A stretch of 64,000 nt of DNA. Source: Gallionellaceae bacterium (GTDB taxonomy: Bacteria; Pseudomonadota; Gammaproteobacteria; Burkholderiales; Thiobacillaceae). Below, piece after piece: positions 43,855 through 54,407 of this stretch (the first letter of the stretch is position 1; each line of letters opens with the position of its first letter). Where the stretch lies: the NCBI GenBank assembly GCA_028714875.1, contig JAQTLN010000011.1, forward strand, positions 1-64,000, written 5' to 3'. A model generated the notes under the pieces. The model had not been told where the DNA came from. It saw nothing but the letters and a program-made list of their open reading frames with translations, and searched no databases. Position numbers and translations under genes: made by a program.

Positions 43855-46800
43855 TCAGCAGAGTCCGAAGCAGGAGGTGACGGCATCGTAAGCATCCTCG
43901 GCGGCGCCGGTGACCGCGCCCCAGGCGTCCGAGACGCCCGAGGCGATGGCGCCGCCGATCTCGCCGAAGGAACACAGGTCGGCGCTGATGCCGGGGTCGA
44001 CGCTGGGCAGCACTTGCAGGCTGACGTTGAGCTTGCCGATGGGGCAGGCGCTCAGGCTGTAGCCGAAGCCGAGGGTGAGTGGATTGGGTGCCGCCGCGTG
44101 GACGCTGACCGATTCGTTGAGCGAGGCGCAGGCGCCCGCCAGGCAACCCCTGGCGGTCACGCCGGCGCTGCCTTTCGCGTCGATCTGGATCGGCTTGAGT
44201 TGCACGCCGCTTTCCACGCCGACCTCGCCATCGACATAAGCACAGGTGCCGCCGTCGCACTGGATGTCCGGGAAGCGGGCATGGGCCTTGGCGCCGACAT
44301 GGAGGCCGCCGGAACTGTTGAGGTCGAACCAGGCCTGGCCGCTGGCGACGAAGAAGTAGCCGGTGATCGGGTCGGCCTTGCTGCCGGCCTTGAAGTACCA
44401 GTCGCCGCCGCCGACCGAGAAACCGATGGCGGTGGGATTGGCCTCGACATAGATGCGGTCGGCCAGGCCGGGCGGCCCCCACTTGCCACCCATCGTGCCG
44501 GTGAAGGCACCGCCGCCATAGCCGAGGGTGCCGGCGATTGGCCCGCTCCCCGAGTGGCTGGCGCTGAGCAGCCAGGCGCTATAGGTCATGTCGACGCCAG
44601 CATCGCCGCCGCCGGGCTTGATATTGAGGTCACCACGCGCGGCGAAGATGAAACCGCCATCCACGGTGCCGACCAGCGCCATTGCGTTGACCACCGGGAC
44701 GGCGGCGGGGCTGTATTCGACGAAGTCCAGGCTGCCGCCGACCAGGGAATCGCGGGTGACGTGATAGCCGAGGCCACCGCCGAATTCGTACAGGCTCAGC
44801 ACGCCGGGCACCAGCACCACGCCGGAAGGCAGCGCCCAGGTGAACTTGGTCGCCCAGAAATCAGTGTCGCCGTGATAACCGAGCAGGAAATGCCCCTTGA
44901 GTGGCACCGGCATCTGGAACTGGGTGAGATCGACATCGCCCTTGAACACGATGGTATCGCCGCCGCCCAGTGCCACCATGAACGGGGCATCCGAGGCGTA
45001 ACCGAGATCGGCCAGGGCCAGCAGCACGGGGTTGGAGGCCACGCTGCCGCCATCCTTGGGCCCGCTATAGACCGGCTTGATCGCGGCCTTGACCAGGGGC
45101 GAGTCGAATTTCACCTCGAACGACCCGGTATAGGGGCCGCTGCCACTGTATTGCGCGGTGGCGGGCTCGTTCACCTGATAGGACACCGGCACCGGCACGG
45201 CGGGCAGGGCCTGGGAAATCTTGAGATCGGTGAGGAAATCGAATCTCAGGCGCTGGCCGCCGCCGGCGCTGGTGCCGATCTTCACTTCCTTCAGGCTGAC
45301 CGTGCCTTGCGCCAGCTTGCCGCTCTTGCCGGCGAGGCTGACCGACTTGTCGGCGGCGCCGGCGAAATAAGCGCGGCCGTCGAAGGCGAAATAAAGGCCG
45401 CTGACGCACACATCCTTGGCGAACACCTGGCTTTCGCCCTGGAAGTCGAAACAGGCATCGCTGCTGGCGGCGGGCAGCGAGGGCGGGTTGGCGCCGGGAC
45501 CGAGTGGGGTCTTGGTGAAGGCCAAGTTAGCGACTTTCAGCGTCACCGGGCCGTGGGTCAGGGTCTTGGGCTGGCCCTTGAGCACCAGGCTGATGCCGCC
45601 CTGTCCCTGCCCCTTGCCGGCCAGGAGCACCGGGTCGCCAGCGCCGGTCAGTTTGGCGTTGAGCCAGGGCACATAGACCCAGAGGTCATCGTAAGTGGCC
45701 TTGAAAATGCCGTCCCAGGCGCGGGCCTCGACACCGTTCCAGCCGATCTTGCCGCGCATCCAGTCATGGCTTTCCGCGCCGCTGACGGCCTTGCCGCAGA
45801 GGCCATCGGCGTCGATGCCCCAATCGGATACCACCGCCTTGGGCGGCGCGCCGGGCAGGTCGAAATTGAAGAACAGCAGGTCCGACTTGCCCAGGGCGAC
45901 GCCGCGCCAACCGTTGCCGCCACCGCTGTTGCCACCAGCCGCACACTGGCCGCCAGGCGCGGCGCCCTGCTTGGTGGAAAGATCGAGCACCACGGTTTGC
46001 GGCTTCATGCGGAAACCGCTGTCATAGACCAGAAACTCCGCCATGGGCAGGCCGTCGGCATACCAGTCGCCGTCAGGTGACAGACTCGCCTTGGCCGCCT
46101 TCCAGCGCGGCACGGCGGAACTGGATTCCTTCAGCGATGAATTGGCCAGTTGCGCGTCCATCCAGGCATCCACCTGTTTGCCGGCAACGCCATCGAGACG
46201 GGTGAACTGCCCTTTCAGGGCGGGCATGGCGAGTTCCGGCAGGCCGGGAGCGGTGATGCTGAACTGGCCTTCCAGCACGGTGAGTCCGTCTTCCGCCACT
46301 TTCCAGTTCTTGATGTTCACCGGCGCCTTCTGCGTGCCGCCGCCGGGAATCGGCACCAGCAAGTCACCCGCGCCGCTGTAACGATCGCCCGATCGCGTCA
46401 CCTTGGGCTTGCCGCCGGGGGTTTGCAGGCCAACCACCTTGAATTTGCCGTCCGCAACCGGGAAATCGAAGGTACAGGGCTGTGTCGGATCGTTGCCGAC
46501 CACCAGATAGGGCTGGTCTTCCGATACCGCCCAGACCGGAGGATTCTTGGCCAGTGGCGTGACCTCCACCTTGGGCAGGTCGCTGACGCTCTGCGTCGGC
46601 GCATAGTTCTTGCCGGTCGCCGCCAGTTTCACAGTCGCGGCGTCATTGAACCATTGGTTGAACATCAGGTTCAGGACCGGGCCGGGGCCGCCGGGTTTGC
46701 CGCCGCCGGGGCCGCCCTTGATCGGCACCTTGGGTCCGGCCAGCACGCCCAGTTTCGGCAGCGCGCCCTCCCGCGCCGCCTTGGCCAGGCCCGTCTGGGC

Positions 46801-49485
46801 GCCCGCGTCGCCACCCAGCGCAGCCTTGACCATTCCGAACAGATGCGCGCTGTCGGGCAGGGCTTCGGCTTCCACGCGCAATTCGTGCATGCCGAGTTTA
46901 TCCAGGCCGACCGGGCTTTGCGCCGGCAGGTTGACGCCGCTTACCGGCGGTGGCCCCCAGGTGGCGGGGGGATTTTTCAGCACCGAATCCGGGCGCGCTT
47001 GCGACGGCCCCACCGGGCGCGGCGCATCGGCGGGCAAGGCCATGCCATCCACATACCAGCGGGTACGCACCTCGCCCTGGCCGGTGTAATGCAGCAGGCC
47101 GTAGGGCGTGAGTTGGTAATCGCAGGTCGAGTAGGCGGGAACGCCACCCAGCATGGCCAGGGCGTTGAAATTCAGTTTCGCCTTCTCCAGCGACAGCGCG
47201 CCGGTATCGGCCTTGGCCAGCGAAACCGCGCCGCCGCTGGCAACACCGGTTCCGCCCGAGCCGGCCTTGGCCTTCGACTTGGCCGCGACTTTGCCAGCCT
47301 TCACGGCGCCCGCCTTGGGCGCCTCGTCGCCGGAATCCACCCCTTCGACCACAATATCCACCAGCTTCAGCGGGCCACCGGCGTCCGGATCGGTACGGTG
47401 CTGGATCGTCAGCGGCTGGCAGAACAGCATGTAGGCGCGGCTGGCCACCGTCTGGCCGTATTTCACCTCCGCCTGCGCGGCCTGGGACTGGCTGCCCCCG
47501 GACAGGTTCAAAGCGGCGTTGTAGAGGTTGCCCGTGCCCAGGGTGGCGTTGCCGAGATCGGCGGAAAGCGCCGCCACCTGCTGGCCGCCACCCTGAATGT
47601 CGTCCTCGCCCAACTGGAACAGCCGCACGATGTACTGGCCGGCGCCGGCGTAGGCGTGAACATACTTGATGCCGGAGTTGTCCAGATCGACCGTATCGCC
47701 GCGCTCGTAATCGCCGGCATCGCCGGACATCAAGGTAGCCAGGGGTTCCTGAGTGCCGTCACCCCAATCCACGAACACGTTGTCGAAATTCCATGTGGTG
47801 AACATCACCTGCGACGGCGAGCCCATGGTGACGCTGCCGCCCAAGCCGGTGGAAATCGTCGTTTGCGTATCCGGCGTACTGGCCTGGCTCTTGTCGACGT
47901 GGGTGGCGTAGGGGCTTTCACCGAGGTTGAGGTGCCCCTCGATACGGAATCGGTCGTAGGCGAAACCGGAGGCGCCGGCCAGCTTGCCTTTCTGGGTGGC
48001 GGAGTCGATGTTGCTCACCGACAGGCCGGCTGAAATGGCCGAGGGGCAGCCGAGGCCGGTGGGCGCATCGGGCAGGTAGAGCGGCCAGCGATCGGAGATT
48101 TCCACTTCGATGTCGACCAGCTCCGGCTTGGCGTACTGGCTATAAACCCCCTGCGCCTGGGTGACATCCGATGCGCTTTTCGCTTTCGGCGCGAACCCCA
48201 TCGCGAGTTGAATCGGCGGCGCGTCGGGAAGGTCGGCCAGCGCGCTCTTCACCACGCCGCTCTTGGCGTATTCACGGAAACCCGCCACTTCCCAGGAAAT
48301 ATCGGCCTTGGCCTGGGCAAGCCCGAGTTCGCCACCGGATTCGCCCACCACGCCCGCGCTCACCGCCCCCGGCGCCAGCTTGGCCTTGGCGGCGCCCTGG
48401 GACTGGAACCCCTGGTTGACGCCGAGTTGCCCACTGGCGGCCGGCGGCTTCAACGCCTGGAACAGTTCACCGATCAGCGCGGCATCCGGCCGGTAATGCG
48501 GAATGGAACCCCAGCCGGAGCCGCTGGGCACCGCCATGTCACGTTTGGCGAGCAACTTGTCATGGAGATAGAAGCGAATCTCGAAACGCTCCGCCAGGCC
48601 CTTGTTCTGCTCGTGCCAGATGAACAGCAGGGTGTCGTCCAGAGTGGGGTGCAGATCCTGGTAGATCGGCGTCGGCGGCCCCAGGGATTTGCCGTCCGGC
48701 CCCTTGGGCGCGGCCTGGCTGGCGGTCTGTTTGTGCCAAGCCGGGGCGTCGAGCAGGATTTTCCCCTTGAACACCTGTTTCAGATCGGTTTCCGGAAGCA
48801 TCACCAGCTTGGCTTTGGGCGCGGCCGCCTTGGCCGTCTGCTGGAGCACCTGGAATTCCACCTGCTGTTCCAGCGCCGCGCCGAACACACCCGCCAAGCC
48901 CAGCTTGCGCTTGCCGGTGGCGGCGAACGGCAACACGTCAATGGACACCTTCAGCTTGCCGCCATGAAGCAGTACCGGCGCGCCTTTCACGAGGATGCCG
49001 GCGCCGAAATCGGGCTTCAAAATCGGATTCAGGTTCTCGCCGGACAGGCTGACGCTATAGCTGGTGCCCTGCACGAATTCGTTGGGGTACATGCCCAGCA
49101 CGCGCGGCGCCATCAGGCTGGGCGGCTGGAACGGCCGCGGAATGCCTGGCGCTCGGGTGGCCGGCGCGCTCAGGCCATCCGAGGTTGACGGTGAACGAGT
49201 ATCGCCGCTCGGCGCGCTGACAGGCGCGGCAACCGCATCGGAAGCGGGCGCGAAACCGCCGCGCTTGGGTGGTGGCGCGCCGATGGCATCCGTGCTACCG
49301 CCATCGGCCCCAACGCCGGCGAAGGGGCTGGACGCCCAGGAAGAGGGCAACGGCAAAAGCAGGGCGAGGATGCACGCCGCGACACGAACCAACCCGCGCT
49401 GGCCTGGTTTGCGCTCCACCGTGTCAGGCCGCGATGAACCCGCAGCCTGACCTACAAAAACCCAGCTTGGCACATTTGCCCACAT
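43855..49485 (-). CDS. Giant exported protein of 1876 aa with Ig/PKD-like segments, family unknown
   Basis: ATG 49485 has GAGGAG eight bases upstream. About 33 residues, partly encoded by a REP hairpin, precede a signal-peptide core (VRVAACILALLLPLPSSWASS). A Pro/Ala-rich linker follows, then an IPT/TIG-like segment (PRVLGMYPNEFVQGTSYSVS, residues about 127-200), a PKD-like motif VFVDWGDGT near residue 575, an Ala/Lys linker and a long Gly-rich beta part. The end has several Cys and stops in CFGLC. No catalytic motif is evident. It lies in a four-gene operon of exported proteins and is probably a surface or periplasmic scaffold. Confidence 0.85.
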   Translation of the reverse strand: MWANVPSWVFVGQAAGSSRPDTVERKPGQRGLVRVAACILALLLPLPSSWASSPFAGVGADGGSTDAIGAPPPKRGGFAPASDAVAAPVSAPSGDTRSPSTSDGLSAPATRAPGIPRPFQPPSLMAPRVLGMYPNEFVQGTSYSVSLSGENLNPILKPDFGAGILVKGAPVLLHGGKLKVSIDVLPFAATGKRKLGLAGVFGAALEQQVEFQVLQQTAKAAAPKAKLVMLPETDLKQVFKGKILLDAPAWHKQTASQAAPKGPDGKSLGPPTPIYQDLHPTLDDTLLFIWHEQNKGLAERFEIRFYLHDKLLAKRDMAVPSGSGWGSIPHYRPDAALIGELFQALKPPAASGQLGVNQGFQSQGAAKAKLAPGAVSAGVVGESGGELGLAQAKADISWEVAGFREYAKSGVVKSALADLPDAPPIQLAMGFAPKAKSASDVTQAQGVYSQYAKPELVDIEVEISDRWPLYLPDAPTGLGCPSAISAGLSVSNIDSATQKGKLAGASGFAYDRFRIEGHLNLGESPYATHVDKSQASTPDTQTTISTGLGGSVTMGSPSQVMFTTWNFDNVFVDWGDGTQEPLATLMSGDAGDYERGDTVDLDNSGIKYVHAYAGAGQYIVRLFQLGEDDIQGGGQQVAALSADLGNATLGTGNLYNAALNLSGGSQSQAAQAEVKYGQTVASRAYMLFCQPLTIQHRTDPDAGGPLKLVDIVVEGVDSGDEAPKAGAVKAGKVAAKSKAKAGSGGTGVASGGAVSLAKADTGALSLEKAKLNFNALAMLGGVPAYSTCDYQLTPYGLLHYTGQGEVRTRWYVDGMALPADAPRPVGPSQARPDSVLKNPPATWGPPPVSGVNLPAQSPVGLDKLGMHELRVEAEALPDSAHLFGMVKAALGGDAGAQTGLAKAAREGALPKLGVLAGPKVPIKGGPGGGKPGGPGPVLNLMFNQWFNDAATVKLAATGKNYAPTQSVSDLPKVEVTPLAKNPPVWAVSEDQPYLVVGNDPTQPCTFDFPVADGKFKVVGLQTPGGKPKVTRSGDRYSGAGDLLVPIPGGGTQKAPVNIKNWKVAEDGLTVLEGQFSITAPGLPELAMPALKGQFTRLDGVAGKQVDAWMDAQLANSSLKESSSAVPRWKAAKASLSPDGDWYADGLPMAEFLVYDSGFRMKPQTVVLDLSTKQGAAPGGQCAAGGNSGGGNGWRGVALGKSDLLFFNFDLPGAPPKAVVSDWGIDADGLCGKAVSGAESHDWMRGKIGWNGVEARAWDGIFKATYDDLWVYVPWLNAKLTGAGDPVLLAGKGQGQGGISLVLKGQPKTLTHGPVTLKVANLAFTKTPLGPGANPPSLPAASSDACFDFQGESQVFAKDVCVSGLYFAFDGRAYFAGAADKSVSLAGKSGKLAQGTVSLKEVKIGTSAGGGQRLRFDFLTDLKISQALPAVPVPVSYQVNEPATAQYSGSGPYTGSFEVKFDSPLVKAAIKPVYSGPKDGGSVASNPVLLALADLGYASDAPFMVALGGGDTIVFKGDVDLTQFQMPVPLKGHFLLGYHGDTDFWATKFTWALPSGVVLVPGVLSLYEFGGGLGYHVTRDSLVGGSLDFVEYSPAAVPVVNAMALVGTVDGGFIFAARGDLNIKPGGGDAGVDMTYSAWLLSASHSGSGPIAGTLGYGGGAFTGTMGGKWGPPGLADRIYVEANPTAIGFSVGGGDWYFKAGSKADPITGYFFVASGQAWFDLNSSGGLHVGAKAHARFPDIQCDGGTCAYVDGEVGVESGVQLKPIQIDAKGSAGVTARGCLAGACASLNESVSVHAAAPNPLTLGFGYSLSACPIGKLNVSLQVLPSVDPGISADLCSFGEIGGAIASGVSDAWGAVTGAAEDAYDAVTSCFGLC
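49421..49454 (-). repeat. REP hairpin of the island family inside the giant gene
   Basis: On the minus strand GTAG is followed by GTCAGGCTGCGGGTTC, then ATCGCGGCCTGAC: a degenerate REP with stem GTCAGGC/GCCTGAC, in which both arms have changed together. It encodes VGQAAGSSRPDT just before the signal-peptide core. Confidence 0.75.
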
Positions 49486-49539
49486 TGCTCCGACTCCTCA
49501 CGACAAACGCCCCCGCAGCGCCGGCGCTACCCACGGCCA

Positions 49540-50709
49540 TCAAGGAACCCGAATCACTCGCCACGAACTCTCACCCAGCACCACGCCGTCCTTGCCCAAG
49601 CCCAGCACCCGCCAGAGGTAGGCGCCGCCTGATTTCAGATGCGTTCGCGCCATGGCCGAGAGCGTCACGCCGCTCTGTCCACCGGGAACCACGATGCCGG
49701 CGGCCGGCGCGGCCTTGGTCAGTTGCGCCAGTTCGGCGGCATCCGGCAGCGGCGCGGCACCCAGTTCCGGCAGGTTGCCGGCCAGTCCGGCCGGGCGCTC
49801 ATACAGCACCAGCAACCAGGACTGCGTGCCTTCCTGGGACGCCCAGGTGAAGCGGGTGTTTTCCTCCAGCAGCGCGCCGGGGCCGGGCGACAACAAGCGC
49901 AATTCGCGCGCGGCCGGGGTGGCGCCGGGCTGGGCGACGAAATAACGAATTTCCGGCGCGTCGAACTCCGGTAGCGGTTGGGTCAGACGCAGGCGCAGCA
50001 GATAGAGGCCGGGCGAGTGGGTGGGCAGCGCCGGGCTGTCCAGGCGCAGCGGCGCGCCGCTCTGGGCGAACTGGCGCACGACGCGCAAGGTACGGAATAC
50101 CGCCTGGCCGGAGGTTGATGGCGGCTCGGCAATTTCCCAGACACCTTCCACCAGACCGCTGCCACTCAGGGTGATTTCGCTCCAGGCGCCGAGAAACAAC
50201 CGTGGCGCCACGATGCGCACCGGCGTGTTGTCGTCGAAGGCGATGGCCTGGCGATTCACGCTGAGGCCGGCGGCCTGGGCGCCGGTGATGACGACGCGGA
50301 CATCGAAAGGTATCGGCACTACGTCGGTTGGATCGGCATAGTAGCGGCGGTAGACAACCTCGTCGACATTGAGCGCGAGCGCTTTCTGAATCACCACCTG
50401 CGGCACATTCACGCTCTCCGTGATCAGCGCCGAAGCGCCAGCGGCGACGCTGCGGCTCAATGTCAGCGGCACCGTGCCCAGCACGGCCCCCCCGGCGCGA
50501 CCACCAGTCAAAAACTGGCCCTGACTGGAAGTCACACTCGGGCCGCTGGTGGTCCGCACCCGCCAGGTGACGTTAAACCCCCCAGTGCGCCCCGATGCCA
50601 CATAAACAGTGGCCGGTACCACTCCGGAACTCAGCGCATCGACGGCGGCATGGGCGCCAACGGATGCCAGCGGCAGGAAAGTGATGAATGCAAAAAGAAC
50701 CCGCTTCAT
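49540..50709 (-). CDS. Secreted 389-aa protein of the four-gene cluster
   Basis: The signal peptide MKRVLFAFITFLPLASVGAHA is clear. The mature protein is beta-rich: GRTGGFNVTWRVRTTSGPSV, SVNVPQVVIQKALAL, RLFLGAWSEITLSGSGLVEG. The C-terminal third (NTRFTWASQEGTQSWLLVLYE; AYLWRVLGLGKDGVVLGESSW) resembles an Ig/FN3-type module. No Cys pair or enzyme motif is seen. It is 41 bp after the barrel gene and 54 bp before the giant gene, so it is probably co-transcribed. I do not know the family. Confidence 0.78.
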   Translation of the reverse strand: MKRVLFAFITFLPLASVGAHAAVDALSSGVVPATVYVASGRTGGFNVTWRVRTTSGPSVTSSQGQFLTGGRAGGAVLGTVPLTLSRSVAAGASALITESVNVPQVVIQKALALNVDEVVYRRYYADPTDVVPIPFDVRVVITGAQAAGLSVNRQAIAFDDNTPVRIVAPRLFLGAWSEITLSGSGLVEGVWEIAEPPSTSGQAVFRTLRVVRQFAQSGAPLRLDSPALPTHSPGLYLLRLRLTQPLPEFDAPEIRYFVAQPGATPAARELRLLSPGPGALLEENTRFTWASQEGTQSWLLVLYERPAGLAGNLPELGAAPLPDAAELAQLTKAAPAAGIVVPGGQSGVTLSAMARTHLKSGGAYLWRVLGLGKDGVVLGESSWRVIRVP

Positions 50710-50750
50710 TGTCGTATCCCCCTCAAGGCGCCTCGTTCAAAGCGCCTGAT

Positions 50751-52787
50751 TCAAAGCGCAAACGGCAAACCGATCACCGCGCGCAGGAAAACTTGCCAGT
50801 TGTCAGCGCCGGCACTGCTACCCGATTCGTCATGTTGGCTGCCGTCCAGCATCAGGGTCAGGCCGGGGCGGCGTTCCTTCGGCGGCGCCACTATCCAGGA
50901 TAGGCGCGCGTTGAGATCCTGGGCACGGCGCTTGGCGCTGCCATCGGAGGTTTTGTCGTCGCTCAGGGTGTAGCCGGCGCCCAGGTTCAGGGTCTCGCTC
51001 ACGGTATACGAGGCATAGAGGCCGGCGGTCAGGGTTTTCCGATCCTTCGCGATCACTCCGGCCGGCGCGTCGCTTTCCGAGGTAATGGAATAGCTCACGG
51101 TCGGCCCCAGGGTGAGGCGCTCACCCACCTGCAGCGAGGCGAACAACTGGGTGCTGGAAAGCGAGAGATCGGGCGCGGTCTGGCGCAAATCCTCGTCCTT
51201 GCCCAGGGTCTGGCTGACGCCCCAGGACCAGGTGCCGCCGCTGAAGGTGGCGGAAAGCGTGAGGCTGTCAGTGCGATGCAAGGCGCCCGCCGTCAGGGCG
51301 CTGGTGCCGTTGATGACATCAAGTTCGGTACGTCCCAGAGCCAGCCCCAGATAAGGCTGCCCATACCAGGGGATCGCCGGCTGGCCGCCGGCATCGCGGG
51401 CATATTCGGGGTACCAGCCCATGCTGAGATTGCTTTGCAGCGAGCGCGAACGCGCCACGTTGGGCTGGTCGTCGACGTTGTCGGTGGCGCGCGCCAGGCT
51501 GGCGTCACCATGCACCCCGGCCCAATCGAAATGCGCCCCACCCTTCCACAGATCGGTATCGCGCGCCGCGCCGGGCGCGGCCGGGCTGCGGAACCAGGTG
51601 CCAGCAAGGCGCCGCTCCAGTCCGAAGCTCAGCGCCGCCGGACGGCCGCCGGCTTCCAGCTTGTCCCACGGGCTCCAGTTGATCATCAGAAGATGGCCGT
51701 TGCCGTCGCGGTAGGGTTCATTGCTGTCGATCACGCCGTCGCCGTTGGTATCCGTACCCGGCCCATCCGCGTCGAAATGGCTGCGCGCCGTTTCCGCGCG
51801 CACCTGCACGCGATTGTCGAGAAAGGTGCCATAACCGGACAGTGCCGCCGCCTGGCCCTTGCTACGCGCGGCTGCGCCGGCCACGCCGGAGCCACTGGCG
51901 CCGGTCTGATCCTGCCCGGCCCCGGAGACCCAGGTGCCCCAGATGTTGAGATCCTGCCCGGCCAGCGGTTTGATGCTGGCGACGGCGCCCACGGTACGTT
52001 TGTCCGCGTCGCCCACACCCAGCCCGTCCTGGAAGCCGATTACATTGCCGGTGTTGAGCGCGAAGGCGGTCAGCGTGGCGCCGCCGTCCGCCGATTTGAC
52101 GCCCGCGGACACCCCGCGCCGGCTGAATCCCTGCATCACCAGACTGTCCGGCCCCACCGCGTGATGGCCGACCTGCGCCACCACCGGGCCTTTTTCCGCC
52201 GTCAGCAAAAAAGTCGCCAGGTCGATCGGGCCATCCTTGCGCGGCAACTGGCCATGCTGGCTGTTGCCCAGCAGATCGGCCGCGCCGGTCAGTTTCCAGT
52301 CGCCATCAGCCAGCGCGCCGCGCAGGCTCAAGGCGCCATCGGCCTGGTTCGGACCCGGCGTTGCCGCGGCCAGATTGTGTGAAGCCAGGCGGTGGGTCAG
52401 GTTGAACACCAGATTGCCGTTCAGACTGGCCTCGCGATACCCCTCGCCACTGCGAATTTCCAGCGTCCAGCGACCCCGCTCCAGCATCTGCCCACCGGCC
52501 AGATACTCCACCAGACGCAACTCGTGCTTGCCGTGGCTGAGCGGCTGCGGCGGCGTGAACACGGCCTGGCGCCCATCCGCGCTGCTCACATAAGCCGTCA
52601 CATCGAAGCTATCCAGCTCCAGCGCCAGCTTCTCCAGGGTTTCCGGCGGCAGCGCCGGCAAGCGGAACCGCACCGGCGCCAGCGGCGCGCGTATGCCCTG
52701 TTCCGGCGGCAACAACTCGGGCGTCCAGTCCGCCGCCGAGGCAACCGTGGCGAACAAGGCGGCGGCAAGGAAAGGGAGCGATTTCAT
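50751..52787 (-). CDS. Predicted outer-membrane beta-barrel protein of the four-gene cluster
   Basis: This 678-aa protein has a signal peptide (MKSLPFLAAALFATVASA), a periplasmic Ig-like N-terminal domain to about residue 110, and then many alternating amphipathic strands to the end (LTLGPTVSYSITSESDAPAG; LTAGLYASYTVSETLNLGAG). It ends ...FLRAVIGLPFAL. A loop with DADGPGTDTNGDGVIDSNEP is a calcium-binding-like sequence. It is the first gene of the cluster. Transport or anchoring of the following secreted proteins is an inference. A 130-bp gap precedes it, next to der. Confidence 0.75.
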   Translation of the reverse strand: MKSLPFLAAALFATVASAADWTPELLPPEQGIRAPLAPVRFRLPALPPETLEKLALELDSFDVTAYVSSADGRQAVFTPPQPLSHGKHELRLVEYLAGGQMLERGRWTLEIRSGEGYREASLNGNLVFNLTHRLASHNLAAATPGPNQADGALSLRGALADGDWKLTGAADLLGNSQHGQLPRKDGPIDLATFLLTAEKGPVVAQVGHHAVGPDSLVMQGFSRRGVSAGVKSADGGATLTAFALNTGNVIGFQDGLGVGDADKRTVGAVASIKPLAGQDLNIWGTWVSGAGQDQTGASGSGVAGAAARSKGQAAALSGYGTFLDNRVQVRAETARSHFDADGPGTDTNGDGVIDSNEPYRDGNGHLLMINWSPWDKLEAGGRPAALSFGLERRLAGTWFRSPAAPGAARDTDLWKGGAHFDWAGVHGDASLARATDNVDDQPNVARSRSLQSNLSMGWYPEYARDAGGQPAIPWYGQPYLGLALGRTELDVINGTSALTAGALHRTDSLTLSATFSGGTWSWGVSQTLGKDEDLRQTAPDLSLSSTQLFASLQVGERLTLGPTVSYSITSESDAPAGVIAKDRKTLTAGLYASYTVSETLNLGAGYTLSDDKTSDGSAKRRAQDLNARLSWIVAPPKERRPGLTLMLDGSQHDESGSSAGADNWQVFLRAVIGLPFAL

Positions 52788-52918
52788 GGGGAAAACAATC
52801 AGGGGAAGACCGGGGCAAGCATATACCCGACATTGCCATCCGGAAATAAGCGCAATGCAATAAGTACCATCGAGTTACGGATTGCGCCCGTAACCCGATT
52901 GCGGCTTCCGATGGCGGC

Positions 52919-54319
52919 TTATTTCTTGAACGTTTTGTTGCGCCGCCGGGCGTCGCGCTCGGCGGTGCGGATCTGGCGCGGCGTGAGGGGATTGGGGTTG
53001 CGCGCTTCGAACGGGTTGTGGCCGGACTTGAAGTCCACCCGCAACGGCGTGCCTTGCAGATTGAAGACGGTGCGGAAGGTGTTTTCCAGATAACGCTTGT
53101 AGCTGTCGGTGATGCCTTCCAGGTGGTTGCCGTGGATGATGATGACCGGCGGGTTGCTGCCGCCTTGGTGGGCGTACTTGGGCTTGGGCCGGAACAGGCC
53201 GGAGCGGCCGGGTTGTTGCTGGGAAACGGCGTCTTGCAGAACACGGGTGAGGCGCGGCGTGGGCAGCTTGGCCATGGCCGCCGCGTAGGCTTCGTCGACG
53301 GACTTGATCAGACCGCCGACACCGTCGCCCTTGAGCGCGGAGATGAAGTGGAAGCGGGCGAAAGAAAGGAATTCCAGGCGCCGCGTGAGTTCCTGCTTGA
53401 TCTGTTCACGCGAGTAATTGTCCATGCCATCCCACTTGTTCACCGCCACCACCAGGGCGCGCCCGGCTTCCAGAACGAAGCCGGCGAGGTGGGCATCCTG
53501 ATCGGAGATTTCCTGCTGGGCATCGAGCACCAGGATGACGACATTGGCATCCTCGATGGCTTGCAAGGTCTTGATCACGGAGAACTTTTCGACAACCTCG
53601 GTCACCCGCCCCTTGCGCCGCACCCCGGCGGTGTCGATCAAAGTGTAGGGCTTGCCGTTGCGCTCGAAGTCGACGTAGATGGAATCGCGCGTGGTGCCGG
53701 GCTGGTCGAAGGCGATGACGCGCTCCTCGCCGACGAAGGTATTCACCAGCGTGGACTTGCCGACGTTGGGGCGGCCGATAATGGCGATCTTGGGATGGTC
53801 CGCGTCGGCGCCGTCTTCCGGCTCGACCTCGAACGACTCCAACGCCAGATCCACCAGATCGCGCACCCCTTCGCCGTGGGCGCTGGAAATCGACACCGGT
53901 TCGCCCAGGCCGAGTTCGAAGAATTCGGCGCTGACCACGCTGCGGTTCATGCCCTCGGTCTTGTTCACCGCAAGAAACACCGGCCGCCCGCTGCGGCGCA
54001 GTTTCTCGGCAATGATCAGATCCTGCGGCGTGACGCCGGCGCGGCCATCGACCAGGAAGACGACCACATCGCCCTCCGCCACCGCCTGCATGGTCTGCTT
54101 GGCCATCGCGGCGAGGATGCCGGTTTCCACCACCGGCTCGAAGCCGCCGGTATCCACCACCAGAAACGGCTTGGAGCCGCTACGGCCATGACCGTAATGG
54201 CGGTCGCGAGTGAGACCGGGAAGATCGTGAACGAGCGCGTCGCGCGTCTTGGTCAGACGATTGAACAACGTGGATTTGCCGACATTGGGCCGGCCGACCA
54301 GGACTAGGGTGGGTTTCAT
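52919..54319 (-). CDS. der: GTPase Der (EngA)
   Basis: This 466-aa ribosome-assembly GTPase has two G domains in tandem, each with G1 GRPNVGKST (residues 8 and about 185), DTGGF and [13 protein letters not shown] and NKWD, plus the C-terminal KH-like domain. Start and order after bamB fit betaproteobacteria. It is essential for 50S assembly in characterised bacteria. Confidence 0.98.
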   Translation of the reverse strand: MKPTLVLVGRPNVGKSTLFNRLTKTRDALVHDLPGLTRDRHYGHGRSGSKPFLVVDTGGFEPVVETGILAAMAKQTMQAVAEGDVVVFLVDGRAGVTPQDLIIAEKLRRSGRPVFLAVNKTEGMNRSVVSAEFFELGLGEPVSISSAHGEGVRDLVDLALESFEVEPEDGADADHPKIAIIGRPNVGKSTLVNTFVGEERVIAFDQPGTTRDSIYVDFERNGKPYTLIDTAGVRRKGRVTEVVEKFSVIKTLQAIEDANVVILVLDAQQEISDQDAHLAGFVLEAGRALVVAVNKWDGMDNYSREQIKQELTRRLEFLSFARFHFISALKGDGVGGLIKSVDEAYAAAMAKLPTPRLTRVLQDAVSQQQPGRSGLFRPKPKYAHQGGSNPPVIIIHGNHLEGITDSYKRYLENTFRTVFNLQGTPLRVDFKSGHNPFEARNPNPLTPRQIRTAERDARRRNKTFKK

Positions 54320-54407
54320 TTGTGCGCTGCGTGAGGAGTAAGGGGTGAGGCATGGACTAGCACGGGCTGTTTCGTCTCAGCGGAAGGATGGGCACAGACC
54401 ACGGTTT

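Noticed and set aside
43853-44482. N-terminal 210 residues of the 834-aa ORF
   Set aside because: This part overlaps the upstream gene in another frame and is Arg-rich; the signal peptide at 43852 marks the true start.
44014-46080. 688-aa plus-strand ORF (and 46150-48033)
   Set aside because: Both are antisense to the 1876-aa gene, which has a good ribosome-binding site, a signal peptide and operon context.
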